From Trichocoleus desertorum ATA4-8-CV12 (GTDB lineage: Bacteria; Cyanobacteriota; Cyanobacteriia; FACHB-46): a stretch of DNA of 64,000 nt. Location of the stretch: positions 1-64,000 of the forward strand of contig JAHHIL010000020.1 in assembly GCA_019358975.1 (NCBI GenBank). Direction: 5' to 3'. The translations under genes were made by a program, and so were the position numbers. The stretch's first letter is position 1. Each line of letters starts with the position of its first letter. Under the pieces are notes generated by a model. It was not told the origin of the DNA, searched no databases, and was given only the letters and a program-made list of their open reading frames with translations. Below, piece by piece: positions 48,026-56,268 of the stretch.

Positions 48026-49528
48026 CTAATCTCCTTGACGACCATAGATGTAAACCAGCTCTTTGAGGCGGTTGCTGTAGTCTTCCGTGAGTGCCTCGCC
48101 TCGGAAGCGCCAAGCCCAGTTATTTTCTGCGGTACCAGGAGCATTCATCCGAGCATCAGTCCCTAAGCTGAATACGTCCTGAATCGGAATAATCGCTTGA
48201 TTCGCCACCGAACTCATCGTCAAACGAATCATGTCCCAGGCAATTCCATCAGGCCCAGTACAGCCCAAGTAGCGGTGCAGGCGATCGCGTTCATAATCTG
48301 GAGCTTGCTGATACCAACCCACAGTCGTATCGTTATCATGGGTGCCCGTATAGATGACGCTATTAGCTTCTACATTGAACGGCAGATAGGTATTCTTGGC
48401 ATCACTGCCAAAGGCAAAGTGCAGGATCTTCATGCCAGGGAAGCCAAAATGGTCTCTGAGGTCCAACACAGCCTGATCGATCGAGCCTAAGTCCTCAGCG
48501 ATGATGGGCAAGCTGCCCAACTGATCCCGAATCGTTTCGAACAGCTTATAGCCCGGAGCCTTAATCCACTCCCCGTTAATTGCCGTCTCTTCACCCGCAG
48601 GCACTGACCAGTAAGCTTCCAAGCCCCGGAAGTGGTCAATCCGAATCATATCTACATGGGCCAGATTTTCCCGGACTCGCTCCACCCACCAAGCAAAGTT
48701 AGTGGATTCCAGATGGCTCCAGTTGTAGAGCGGATTGCCCCAAAGCTGTCCCGTTTCCGAAAAATAATCCGGTGGTACGCCTGCAACTTCTGTCGGCTGT
48801 CCAGTTTCTGAGTCTAGTTGAAATACTTCTGGATTGCCCCAAACGTCCGAGCTATTGTGGGCGACATAAATGGGGATATCCCCAATAATCCGGATGTTTT
48901 GAGCATTACTGTAAGTTTTTAGCTCTCGCCACTGCCGGAAGAACTCGAACTGCAAGAATTTTTGGAAGTAGACTTCATCGGCTAGCTTGTCTCGCCATAG
49001 ATCCAAAGCTTCTGGCTTCCGCAACCGCAGTTCTTCGGGCCATTCCACCCAGCTCCCGCCTTCCTGAGCGTCCAGCAGCGCCATAAATAAGGCGTAGTCT
49101 TCTAGCCAACTGGCTTTGCCGCGACAAAATCCTTCAAATTCTGTTTGCTGAATCGGGCTGGCTTTCTGCTTGAAATTCTCGCAAGCTTGCCGCAGCAAAG
49201 GCATCTTCCAGGCAATCACTCGATCAAAGTCAATCTTGTCTAGCGGGAAATCGGGGACATCGCGCAGATCTTCTTCGCTGAGGAAACCATTGTCTCTCAA
49301 GATGTCAGGGCTAATCAGCAACGGATTCCCTGCCATCGTGGAGAAGCTCATGTAGGGAGAGTTGCCATAACCCGTAGAGCCAAGGGGCAGTATTTGCCAC
49401 AGCCGTTGTTCACTATGAGCTAGAAAATCAATAAACTGATGCGCTTCCAGCCCTAGATCACCAATGCCATAACGACCGGGTAGACTCGTTGGATGTAACA
49501 GGATACCACTGGCACGGGGAAAGGGCAT
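48026..49528 (-). CDS. malQ: 4-alpha-glucanotransferase (second of two)
   Basis: The 500-residue GH77 enzyme starts at ATG 49528 (MPFPRASGILLHPTSLPGRYG) and has IRIDHFRGLEAYW with the nucleophile Asp, IAEDLGSI with the acid/base Glu, and GTHDNDTTVGW. It is clearly paralogous to the gene at 42622-44136, with aligned motifs throughout, but diverged. Both copies look intact and catalytic. Confidence 0.93.
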   Translation of the reverse strand: MPFPRASGILLHPTSLPGRYGIGDLGLEAHQFIDFLAHSEQRLWQILPLGSTGYGNSPYMSFSTMAGNPLLISPDILRDNGFLSEEDLRDVPDFPLDKIDFDRVIAWKMPLLRQACENFKQKASPIQQTEFEGFCRGKASWLEDYALFMALLDAQEGGSWVEWPEELRLRKPEALDLWRDKLADEVYFQKFLQFEFFRQWRELKTYSNAQNIRIIGDIPIYVAHNSSDVWGNPEVFQLDSETGQPTEVAGVPPDYFSETGQLWGNPLYNWSHLESTNFAWWVERVRENLAHVDMIRIDHFRGLEAYWSVPAGEETAINGEWIKAPGYKLFETIRDQLGSLPIIAEDLGSIDQAVLDLRDHFGFPGMKILHFAFGSDAKNTYLPFNVEANSVIYTGTHDNDTTVGWYQQAPDYERDRLHRYLGCTGPDGIAWDMIRLTMSSVANQAIIPIQDVFSLGTDARMNAPGTAENNWAWRFRGEALTEDYSNRLKELVYIYGRQGD

Positions 49529-49634
49529 AGAAGTTTGCCTCCAAAAAATACTCTGTCAGTGTAGCCACCCCTCATCTTAGTGGAATCTTCCCTTGGTAGA
49601 ATCACTTCTGCCTCCCTTTTAGGAGTTGAAACCT

Positions 49635-50066
49635 GTGACCTACCGTAATCCAATTCCCACGGTTGACATCATTATTGAGATGAGCGATCGCCCTCATCGC
49701 CCGATTGTGCTGATTGAGCGGCTGAATGAGCCTTATGGTTGGGCCATTCCAGGGGGGTTTGTGGACTATGGGGAGCCTGTGGAGGTAGCTGCCCGACGGG
49801 AAGCCCAGGAGGAAACGGGTTTAGCGGTTGAGTTGATTGAGCAGTTTCAGGTGTATTCGGACCCTAACCGCGATCCTCGTAAACATACGCTGAGTGTGGT
49901 GTTTATTGCGGTGGCGAAGGGAGAGCCGCAGGCGGGGGATGATGCGAAGGGGATTGCGCTATTTGAGCCTTGGCGGGTGCCTGAGAATTTGTGTTTTGAT
50001 CACGATCGGATTTTGCGGGATTATTGGCGGTATCGGCATTATGGGATGCGGCCTCGTTTGGGTTAG
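49635..50066 (+). CDS. Nudix hydrolase
   Basis: The GTG at 49635 is chosen since AGGAG lies nine bases upstream; a TTG at 49626 abuts that site and is unlikely. The 143-residue protein has a complete Nudix box ([23 protein letters not shown]; pattern G-x5-E-x7-RE-x2-EE-x-G), which binds Mg2+ and cleaves nucleoside-diphosphate-linked compounds. The opening [13 protein letters not shown] resembles ADP-ribose or NADH pyrophosphatase-type members. The substrate is unknown. Confidence 0.9.
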   Translation: MTYRNPIPTVDIIIEMSDRPHRPIVLIERLNEPYGWAIPGGFVDYGEPVEVAARREAQEETGLAVELIEQFQVYSDPNRDPRKHTLSVVFIAVAKGEPQAGDDAKGIALFEPWRVPENLCFDHDRILRDYWRYRHYGMRPRLG

Positions 50067-50124
50067 TGGGGCTTGAGAAGGGGTTGATTTGTGGGTGTTT
50101 GGGTTTTGACTAAAATCCGAGCCT

Positions 50125-50190
50125 TGAGAGCACCTGCCCTCAAACTCCCGCTGAGGGACGGCTGCGTCCCCCAGACCCCCTCCAGACGAG
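50125..50190. repeat. Palindromic interspersed repeat
   Basis: CCCTCA (50137-50142) pairs with TGAGGG (50152-50157), and GGGACG (50155-50160) pairs with CGTCCC (50165-50170), followed by a CCCCCAGACCCCCT-like tail. Similar sequences occur as dispersed repeats in many cyanobacterial genomes. Confidence 0.55.
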
Positions 50191-50255
50191 GTTGAGTGTG
50201 GGTGTTTCGATACTGGGACAAATTTACGTACTTCTTCCTTCTGGCTTCCAGCTCC

Positions 50256-50385
50256 TGTTTTCTCCCCTTTCATCCTTCATCCTTCATCCCTCCTCCTTCA
50301 TCCCTTCCCCTCTGTCCTGCCCTTTCATCCCTCCTCCTTCCTCCTTCATCCCTTCCCCTCTCTCCTCACCCCTCTCTCCTCACTT
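50256..50385 (+). repeat. C/T-only heptad-based tract upstream of ridA
   Basis: About 130 bases are almost entirely pyrimidine on the plus strand. The clearest unit is the heptad CATCCTT/CATCCCT (tandem at 50272-50292), with looser CTCCTT units after it. It recalls the short tandemly repeated heptanucleotides known from filamentous cyanobacteria. The same heptads recur at 50861-50881. Confidence 0.75.
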
Positions 50386-50426
50386 ATGAGAAAATGCCTT
50401 GGTTTCGTAATGATGGCTAAACGGAT

Positions 50427-50816
50427 ATGACGCGCAAGGTAATTCGGACAGAGCAGGCTCCCGCTCCGGTGGGGCCATATAATCAGGCGATCGCGGCGAG
50501 TGGTCAGATGGTGTTTGTGGCGGGTCAAATCGCGCTTGATCCTCAAACGGGGGCGATCGTGGGTGAGGGTGATGTGGTGCGGCAGACGGAACAGGTGATG
50601 GCGAATTTAGAGGCTATCCTGAAGGCAGCGGGGGCAACGTTTGCAGATGTGGTCAGAACTACAGTATTTCTGGCTGACATGAATGACTTTGCAGCGGTTA
50701 ATGGCATCTACGCTCGCCATTTTGACGAAGCTACTGCACCAGCCCGGGCCTGTGTTCAAGTCGCTCGCCTTCCTAAGGATGTTCGAGTCGAAATTGACTG
50801 CATCGCAGTTATTTAA
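50427..50816 (+). CDS. ridA: RidA family enamine/imine deaminase
   Basis: This 129-residue protein has the RidA signature (APAPVGPYNQAI near the start; ARACVQVARLPKDVRVEID near the end, with the conserved Arg and Glu). It forms trimers that hydrolyse reactive 2-aminoacrylate. The ATG at 50427 is the standard start. Confidence 0.94.
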   Translation: MTRKVIRTEQAPAPVGPYNQAIAASGQMVFVAGQIALDPQTGAIVGEGDVVRQTEQVMANLEAILKAAGATFADVVRTTVFLADMNDFAAVNGIYARHFDEATAPARACVQVARLPKDVRVEIDCIAVI

Positions 50817-50857
50817 CCTTTTTGCCCCTTATCACCTAGTTCTCTGCATTTTTCAGC

Positions 50858-50893
50858 CTTCATCCCTCATCCCTCATCCTTCCTCCTTGCCCC
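50858..50893 (+). repeat. C/T-rich heptad repeat directly before menD
   Basis: CATCCCT, CATCCCT and CATCCTT (50861-50881) run in tandem and are followed by CCTCCTTGCCCC up to the menD ATG, leaving no purine-rich ribosome-binding site on the mRNA. Confidence 0.7.
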
Positions 50894-52702
50894 ATGTCGA
50901 TTGATTTCAGTAATACAAATTCTGTTTGGGCTTCGATCCTGGCAGAAACGTTGGCTCGTCTAGGTTTGAGGAGGGCGGTGGTTTGTCCAGGGTCTCGGTC
51001 TACGCCATTGGCGATCGCGTTTGCTCAGCACCCTGAGGTTGAAGCAATTCCAGTGTTGGATGAGCGATCGGCGGCGTTTTTTGCTTTAGGCTTGGCGCGG
51101 CAGTCGGGGTTGCCTGTGGTGTTGGTTTGTACGTCGGGGACGGCGGGGGCAAATTTTTATCCGGCGGTGATTGAGGCACGGCAGAGTCGGGTGCCGTTGT
51201 TGGTGCTAACGGCGGATCGGCCCCCAGAGTTGCGCGATTGCAATGCAGGGCAAGCGATCGATCAGCAAAAGTTATTTGGGAACTTTCCCAATTGGTATGC
51301 GGAGTTAGCGATCCCTGCTTTAGATGGGGGTTTGCTTCGGTATCTGCGTCAAACGATGGTTTATGCCTGGGAACGATCGCTTTGGCCTATGGCGGGTCCG
51401 GTGCATCTCAATCTGCCTTTGCGTGACCCGTTGGCTCCGATTGCTGATCCGGCGGTGGAGGGGGGGCGATCGCAGTTTGACTCGGCTCAGTTTTTTGCAG
51501 CAGTGCAGCCTATGACGGAGGTTGATACGGCTGGGGTGAGCAATATTCAGTTGCCGCTGACGACTTGGCAAGCTTGCGAACGGGGTGTGATTGTTGCTGG
51601 CCCTGCTCAACCGCGATCGCCTGTGGAGTACTGTACAGCGGTGGCACAACTGTCGGCGGCGTTGGGTTGGCCTGTGCTGACGGAAGGCTTGTCGCCGCTG
51701 AGAAACTACGCGGATCTCAATCACAATCTGATTTCTACCTACGATTTGCTGTTGCGGAATCGGCGCTTAGCAGCGAAACTCGCGCCTGAGATGGTGATCC
51801 GGATTGGAGAAATGCCGACGAGTAAAGAGTTGCGGCTCTGGCTAGAAAGGGTACAGCCGCAGCAGTGGATTGTTGATCCGAGCGATCGCAATTTAGATCC
51901 GCTGCATGGTCACACCACTCATTTACGGCTGGCGATCGAGCAGTTGGCTCCGCTGTTGCCGCCTGGATATAGTCAAACCTCTCCCCCATCCCCTCTCCTA
52001 CAGGAGAGGGGTGCCATAGGCGGGGTGAGGTCTACCAATAGTTACCTCAAGGATTGGTGTAGTGCTGAGGCGCAGGTGCGGCAAAAGCTAGACCAAACGA
52101 TGTCAGATACAGAAGCGTGGTTTGAGGGCAAAGTCGCTTGGTTGTTGTCCCAGCATTTGGCCCCTGGTGCGCCTTTGTTTATTGCCAACAGCATGCCTGT
52201 CCGGGATGTAGAGTTTTTCTGGAAACCAGGCAATACAGCGATCAAGCCTTACTTCAACCGGGGGGCAAACGGTATTGATGGCACGTTGTCTACCGCTTTA
52301 GGGGTGGCGCATGGTAATCAAAGCAGTGTTCTGTTGACAGGAGACTTAGCGCTGCTCCACGATACCAATGGATTTTTGCTCAGAAACAAGCTGGTAGGGC
52401 ATTTGACCATTATTGTAGTCAACAACAATGGCGGTGGTATTTTCGAGATGCTGCCGATCGCTCAGTTTGAGCAGGTGTTTGAAGAATTCTTTGCGACCCC
52501 TCAAGCAGTTGACTTCGCGCCACTCTGCCAAACCTACGGGGTGGAGTATGAACTAATTCAAACCTGGCCCCAGTTAGTGGATCGTTTGAACCCCCTCCCT
52601 CAAAGCGGCATCCGAGTGCTGGAGGTGCGGACCGATCGCAAGGCAGACAGTGCTTGGCGGCGGACTCACTTAGCAAAATTTGCCTCTAATTGCCAAAATT
52701 GA
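50894..52702 (+). CDS. menD: MenD, 2-succinyl-5-enolpyruvyl-6-hydroxy-3-cyclohexene-1-carboxylate synthase
   Basis: MenD is a thiamine diphosphate enzyme that joins 2-oxoglutarate and isochorismate in menaquinone/phylloquinone synthesis. Motifs: VCPGSRSTPLAIAF, CTSGTAGANFYPAVIEA and a ThDP site GDLALLHD...VVNNNGGGIFEML. The 602 residues exceed the usual 550-590 partly because of an in-frame palindromic repeat (about residues 361-380, SPPSPLLQERGAIGGVR). The ATG lies right behind a pyrimidine tract without a ribosome-binding site. A TerB-like gene and menB follow on the same strand. Confidence 0.95.
   Translation: MSIDFSNTNSVWASILAETLARLGLRRAVVCPGSRSTPLAIAFAQHPEVEAIPVLDERSAAFFALGLARQSGLPVVLVCTSGTAGANFYPAVIEARQSRVPLLVLTADRPPELRDCNAGQAIDQQKLFGNFPNWYAELAIPALDGGLLRYLRQTMVYAWERSLWPMAGPVHLNLPLRDPLAPIADPAVEGGRSQFDSAQFFAAVQPMTEVDTAGVSNIQLPLTTWQACERGVIVAGPAQPRSPVEYCTAVAQLSAALGWPVLTEGLSPLRNYADLNHNLISTYDLLLRNRRLAAKLAPEMVIRIGEMPTSKELRLWLERVQPQQWIVDPSDRNLDPLHGHTTHLRLAIEQLAPLLPPGYSQTSPPSPLLQERGAIGGVRSTNSYLKDWCSAEAQVRQKLDQTMSDTEAWFEGKVAWLLSQHLAPGAPLFIANSMPVRDVEFFWKPGNTAIKPYFNRGANGIDGTLSTALGVAHGNQSSVLLTGDLALLHDTNGFLLRNKLVGHLTIIVVNNNGGGIFEMLPIAQFEQVFEEFFATPQAVDFAPLCQTYGVEYELIQTWPQLVDRLNPLPQSGIRVLEVRTDRKADSAWRRTHLAKFASNCQN
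51976..52034 (+). repeat. In-frame palindromic repeat inside menD
   Basis: A perfect ten-pair stem CCCCTCTCCT/AGGAGAGGGG (51990-51999 and 52002-52011) with a two-base loop is flanked by imperfect arms (ACCTC near 51977 and GAGGT near 52028). It inserts about 20 codons without breaking the frame, as palindromic coding repeats do in some other bacteria. Confidence 0.8.
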
Positions 52703-52754
52703 CAAAACTAAGCACCCCAGCTTTACTCTTGAAGGCGAACAACGGTTCTCAGGC

Positions 52755-53345
52755 ATGGATCAATCACAAATCAGCGCGGAAACCCTAGAGCTTCTCTGCC
52801 GCATCACGGGCCAAGAGTTGCAGCAGGACAAGTTAAATCCCCTGCTAGTGTTTCTGGCGGCTTTGGTCACGGTACTCCTAGGCGTCATGCTAGTAGATCG
52901 GGCGATCGCAGATGCCGAGAAGCAAGAGTTGCAGCAGACGCTTAACTCGTTTCTGACGTTGGATGACCAAACCCGTGAGCTGGCACAACAACTGGTCACT
53001 GGAGTGCAGCGGCATCAGATTTACATCATTCCGAATGAGCTGCTCAAGCTCACAGTACTCCTTTCTAAGTCAGAAAAGGTATTGCTCATTGGCTTAGGCT
53101 ACAAAATGGCCGCAGCGGATGGTGAAGTAGATCTGCGGGAGAGTATGTATTTACAGGCGATCGCCAGCCGTTTGTCGCTATCTACTTCTGAGGTGGCGGT
53201 TTTAGCGAATGGTTATTCGTCAGAACCTGACGACCTAGAAGCCTCAAACACTATTAAAGATTTTCTGCTGCCAGAACAATTTCAGCTGCCGCTCTTAGTT
53301 GATATTGCCAACCAATTTTCTACTAGCCTATCGGTATCTTCGTAG
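52755..53345 (+). CDS. TerB-like domain membrane-associated protein
   Basis: The ATG at 52755 starts a 196-residue protein; the frame extends 25 codons upstream into the menD end. A membrane segment (LLVFLAALVTVLLGVMLV, about 30-47) precedes a TerB/DjlA-like helical domain (VLLIGLGYKMAAADGEVDLRESMYLQAIASRL) with the paired acidic residues typical of the family. Its role is unknown. It lies between menD and menB without obvious linkage to quinone synthesis. Confidence 0.78.
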   Translation: MDQSQISAETLELLCRITGQELQQDKLNPLLVFLAALVTVLLGVMLVDRAIADAEKQELQQTLNSFLTLDDQTRELAQQLVTGVQRHQIYIIPNELLKLTVLLSKSEKVLLIGLGYKMAAADGEVDLRESMYLQAIASRLSLSTSEVAVLANGYSSEPDDLEASNTIKDFLLPEQFQLPLLVDIANQFSTSLSVSS

Positions 53346-53479
53346 GCCTGACTGGTCAGAGTCCGTTGGTGAAATTGCTCTAAAATGGCACCACTGAGCC
53401 TAGGCCATTTCTTGATCTCAGGGTAGAACTTCAACGCCGGATAAGAGATGGCCTAATTGTTTACACTCACGCACAGACT

Positions 53480-54313
53480 ATGCAAGTTGAATGGCAAGTT
53501 GCCAAAACCTACGAAGACATCCTGTATCACAAAGCGGATGGCATCGCCAAAATTACCATTAACCGCCCCCACAAACGCAACGCCTTTCGTCCCAAAACGG
53601 TGTTTGAGCTTTATGATGCCTTTGCCAATGCCCGTGAAGATAGCCGGATTGGAGTCGTTCTCTTCACTGGGGCAGGACCGCATACAGATGGTAAATATGC
53701 CTTCTGCGCCGGGGGTGACCAAAGTGTGCGGGGTCAAGGCGGTTACGTAGATGATGAAGGGGTACCGCGACTCAACGTCCTCGACTTGCAACGTTTGATT
53801 CGCTCCATGCCCAAGGTAGTGATTGCTTTGGTAGCAGGTTACGCGATCGGTGGTGGGCATGTTCTCCACATTCTTTGCGATTTAACGATCGCCGCAGATA
53901 ATGCCATTTTTGGGCAGACGGGGCCGAAGGTAGGCAGCTTCGATGGTGGGTTTGGAGCCAGCTACTTAGCTCGGTTAGTAGGACAAAAAAAAGCCCGCGA
54001 AATTTGGTATCTCTGCCGTCAGTACGACGCGGCCCAAGCGCTAGAAATGGGTTTGGTGAATTGTGTGGTGCCTGTGGAACAGTTAGAAGCGGAGGGCATC
54101 CAATGGGCACAGGAAATTCTAGAGAAAAGTCCGATCGCGATTCGCTGCCTCAAATCGGCTTTTAATGCAGACTGTGACGGCCAAGCAGGCTTACAAGAAT
54201 TAGCTGGGAATGCGACTTTGCTCTACTACATGACGGAAGAAGGAGCTGAAGGAAAAGAAGCGTTCTTAGAAAAGCGTCAACCTAACTTCCGCCAATACCC
54301 CTGGTTACCTTAA
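53480..54313 (+). CDS. menB: 1,4-dihydroxy-2-naphthoyl-CoA synthase
   Basis: MenB closes the naphthoate ring in phylloquinone synthesis. The 277-residue crotonase-fold enzyme has [62 protein letters not shown] and [15 protein letters not shown], all diagnostic. A terminator follows at 54348-54382. menD lies 2 kb upstream on the same strand. Confidence 0.96.
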   Translation: MQVEWQVAKTYEDILYHKADGIAKITINRPHKRNAFRPKTVFELYDAFANAREDSRIGVVLFTGAGPHTDGKYAFCAGGDQSVRGQGGYVDDEGVPRLNVLDLQRLIRSMPKVVIALVAGYAIGGGHVLHILCDLTIAADNAIFGQTGPKVGSFDGGFGASYLARLVGQKKAREIWYLCRQYDAAQALEMGLVNCVVPVEQLEAEGIQWAQEILEKSPIAIRCLKSAFNADCDGQAGLQELAGNATLLYYMTEEGAEGKEAFLEKRQPNFRQYPWLP

Positions 54314-54347
54314 GCTGCATTGCCTCAATTCTAAAATTTAAGGACTT

Positions 54348-54382
54348 AAAAACCGCGCTTTCTGTACAGGAGCGCGGTTTTT
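54348..54382 (+). terminator. Rho-independent terminator of menB
   Basis: AAAAACCGCGCT (54348-54359) pairs perfectly with AGCGCGGTTTTT (54371-54382) around an eleven-base loop, followed by more T (TTAATTTTT). Confidence 0.9.
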
Positions 54383-54602
54383 AATTTTTATTTGACTGGA
54401 ATCGAATGCTTGAGTGCAATTGCCAATTTGAATCGTCACGCTATGGCAAATTTGAGCTTAAGTTTCTTATGTCGCTGTTGTAGCCGCTTCATTCAAGCTT
54501 CAATCACAAATTAACCAATAAGGATTGCTTGAAATCCAAATTTAATCTGAAAACGAGATTGGTTCAGTATTTTTACGGGTCAAGTATTGAACAGAAAATG
54601 AA

Positions 54603-54890
54603 TCATTTGGTTAGCGATCGCACCGCCAAATCATCTTTTCTTTCAGAAAAATTAATTGGAGAACAATCCAATGAGATCACATCTCCTAGGATTAACGTAC
54701 TTTCTGACCAATTCATAATCTCTTCAGAATTCTCCCAAGAGGGCGCAAACGGGGGGATCGCCAAGGAACAAGCCTTCCAAGCGCCTCGAACAGGTACATT
54801 TAGCTGCTGACAAGAGCCGCCGCGTCGCCCTTCGGGGGTGTAGTACCGACAGTGGCGACATGCTGATGTTTCGAGGTTTATGGTTCTCAT
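54603..54890 (-). CDS. Small four-cysteine protein, conserved in cyanobacteria
   Basis: This 95-residue protein begins MRTINLETSACRHCRYYTPEGRRGG and continues CQQLNVPVRGAWKACSLAIPPFAPSWE. Four cysteines (CxxC, then C near 27 and C near 41) suggest a small zinc or iron-sulfur site. The same core is common among cyanobacterial hypothetical proteins, which supports this strand over the overlapping plus-strand frame. The C-terminal half is less structured. Function unknown. Confidence 0.72.
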   Translation of the reverse strand: MRTINLETSACRHCRYYTPEGRRGGSCQQLNVPVRGAWKACSLAIPPFAPSWENSEEIMNWSESTLILGDVISLDCSPINFSERKDDLAVRSLTK

Positions 54891-55387
54891 AGAAGGATTT
54901 TTTAGGGAGGTAACCTGTTGTCTTTAATTTTTAAGCCAGAGTTTTTTTGAGGGCGTTGATTCGGACACCTGCGATCGCTTTTCCATCTGGTTTTCAGCGA
55001 TCCATGATAAAAAACGCCTTTTAGATTATCTTTATAATCTTGTTAAAACCAGATAAATTTACAGCTTTTTGGCCCTGAACAAATCGAGCTGATTTCCCTC
55101 AAAAATAGTTGGGGATCAAGGGAAAGGATAACCAATCGAATTTAAACAGCTCCAATATTCGAGTAAAGTCAGGGGTCGTCAGTCACTTTTTGAGCTTAAA
55201 AAGTCAACCATTTGACAGGTGCAACGTACCTTAAGGCAATCTACAACCTGGGCTATTCCAAGTCCCGAATCAGGCCAAAAGCTATGAAATGAGTGGTTCG
55301 CCCATACTTAGTGATACCCAGATGCAGGGCTCAATTCACTAGCTACACGATTCATCAGTTGGATTCACCCATTGCAAGAGTGACGAG
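54891..55387. other. Intergenic region without a recognised gene
   Basis: About 500 bases between two minus-strand genes. It is AT-rich, has a seven-pair hairpin (AGATTAT/ATAATCT, 55023-55040) and one HIP1 site near 54972. It presumably contains the promoter of the four-cysteine gene. Confidence 0.5.
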
Positions 55388-55960
55388 TTACCCCCGCCAT
55401 TGTTGCGCGGCGCAGAGGGCACAAACAGACCAGCGCTGCAACTCGCCGGGTGGGGTCGGACAGTGGCAACGGGGGCAAGCGGGTAAATGTTGCGATCGCT
55501 GTTGCACTAACGCCGACCAAGCCTGAAACGCGGTTTGAGGGTCTTTTGGCGCTGCTACCTGTGGCAGTGATGGATTGAGCGCCTGAGGGCTAGCTACATG
55601 GCTAGGATGGTCTTGCCAAGGGTTGGCTTCTGACTCAGGGGCAGCAGCAGAATTTTCTCTCCGGCTACTGTGCCATTGAGCGGTAGAAAAACGAATGTCA
55701 GTGAGTTCGATGGTTAGCCGAGTATTGAGCTTTTCTAGGATTCGTTGCCGCTCAAAAATCAAGTTTTGGGCCCAGGCAGGGCTAGAAGTGGCTACTTTTA
55801 ACACGCCCCGCTGAATTGCCACTGGTTTTGTCTGGCTGGCAACCGCTAGCCCTACGACTTCTGGCCAATAAGCCAACAAGCGCTTGAACTGCTGTCGCTC
55901 TTGCCATCCCCCTTGATTTTCGAAGCTGCCTAAAACATGATGAAGGGATTCAAAAGCCAT
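55388..55960 (-). CDS. DUF721/DciA-like protein with C-terminal zinc ribbon
   Basis: Residues 1-90 fit DUF721/DciA (LLAYWPEVVGLAVASQTKPVAI, then LKVATSSPAWAQNLIFERQRIL), a family of helicase loaders in bacteria lacking DnaC or DnaI. A variable Ser/Pro/Gln linker precedes a C-terminal CPRC...CALC zinc ribbon (about 162-185). It may help load DnaB at the origin; this role is inferred from the family. Confidence 0.82.
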   Translation of the reverse strand: MAFESLHHVLGSFENQGGWQERQQFKRLLAYWPEVVGLAVASQTKPVAIQRGVLKVATSSPAWAQNLIFERQRILEKLNTRLTIELTDIRFSTAQWHSSRRENSAAAPESEANPWQDHPSHVASPQALNPSLPQVAAPKDPQTAFQAWSALVQQRSQHLPACPRCHCPTPPGELQRWSVCALCAAQQWRG

Positions 55961-56268
55961 GCTGCCAATCTCGGTAAGAAATCGTATACCCTTTTTCTAA
56001 AGGTTCTCTACTTTAGGATCGAAATCAACAGCAGTACTATACGATGCATCTACTAATTCACCCTGACACCTAAGCTAGTTGTGTGTGATTTAGTGGTGAT
56101 CGATAGGGCTAGCTAGAGCTAGCTTGCGTCTGAGACAAGATTAGAGCTAGGCTTTGACCAAACCAGTCCAGGGTGGATTGCACAGGTTTATGAATGCAAT
56201 GAATGTCATGAGTTGAGGGACGCCCCCTTGAAAAATTTGCGGTTAGTCAAGATGGTAGGAATCCTGTA
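55961..56268. other. Divergent promoter region between the DciA-like and SPOR genes
   Basis: About 308 bases, no gene. The palindromic GCTAGCT/AGCTAGC motif near 56110-56125 is the only structure noticed. Confidence 0.45.

Larger units (their letters stand above)
50067..50426. other. Repeat-filled intergenic region before ridA
   Basis: This 360-base stretch contains no gene. It holds a palindromic interspersed-type repeat (50125-50190) and a C/T-rich tract (50256-50385), described separately. Confidence 0.65.

Noticed and set aside
47943-48113. N-terminal extension of the substrate-binding protein into malQ
   Set aside because: The lipoprotein signal starts at 47942; the extra 57 codons are out-of-phase malQ sequence.
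50256-50385. CRISPR-like look of the repeated C/T tract
   Set aside because: Units are only seven bases, with no spacers or cas genes; it is a simple tandem repeat.
54529-54810. Plus-strand frame of 93 residues overlapping the four-cysteine gene
   Set aside because: It has no recognisable motif, while the minus strand carries a conserved Cys-rich core.
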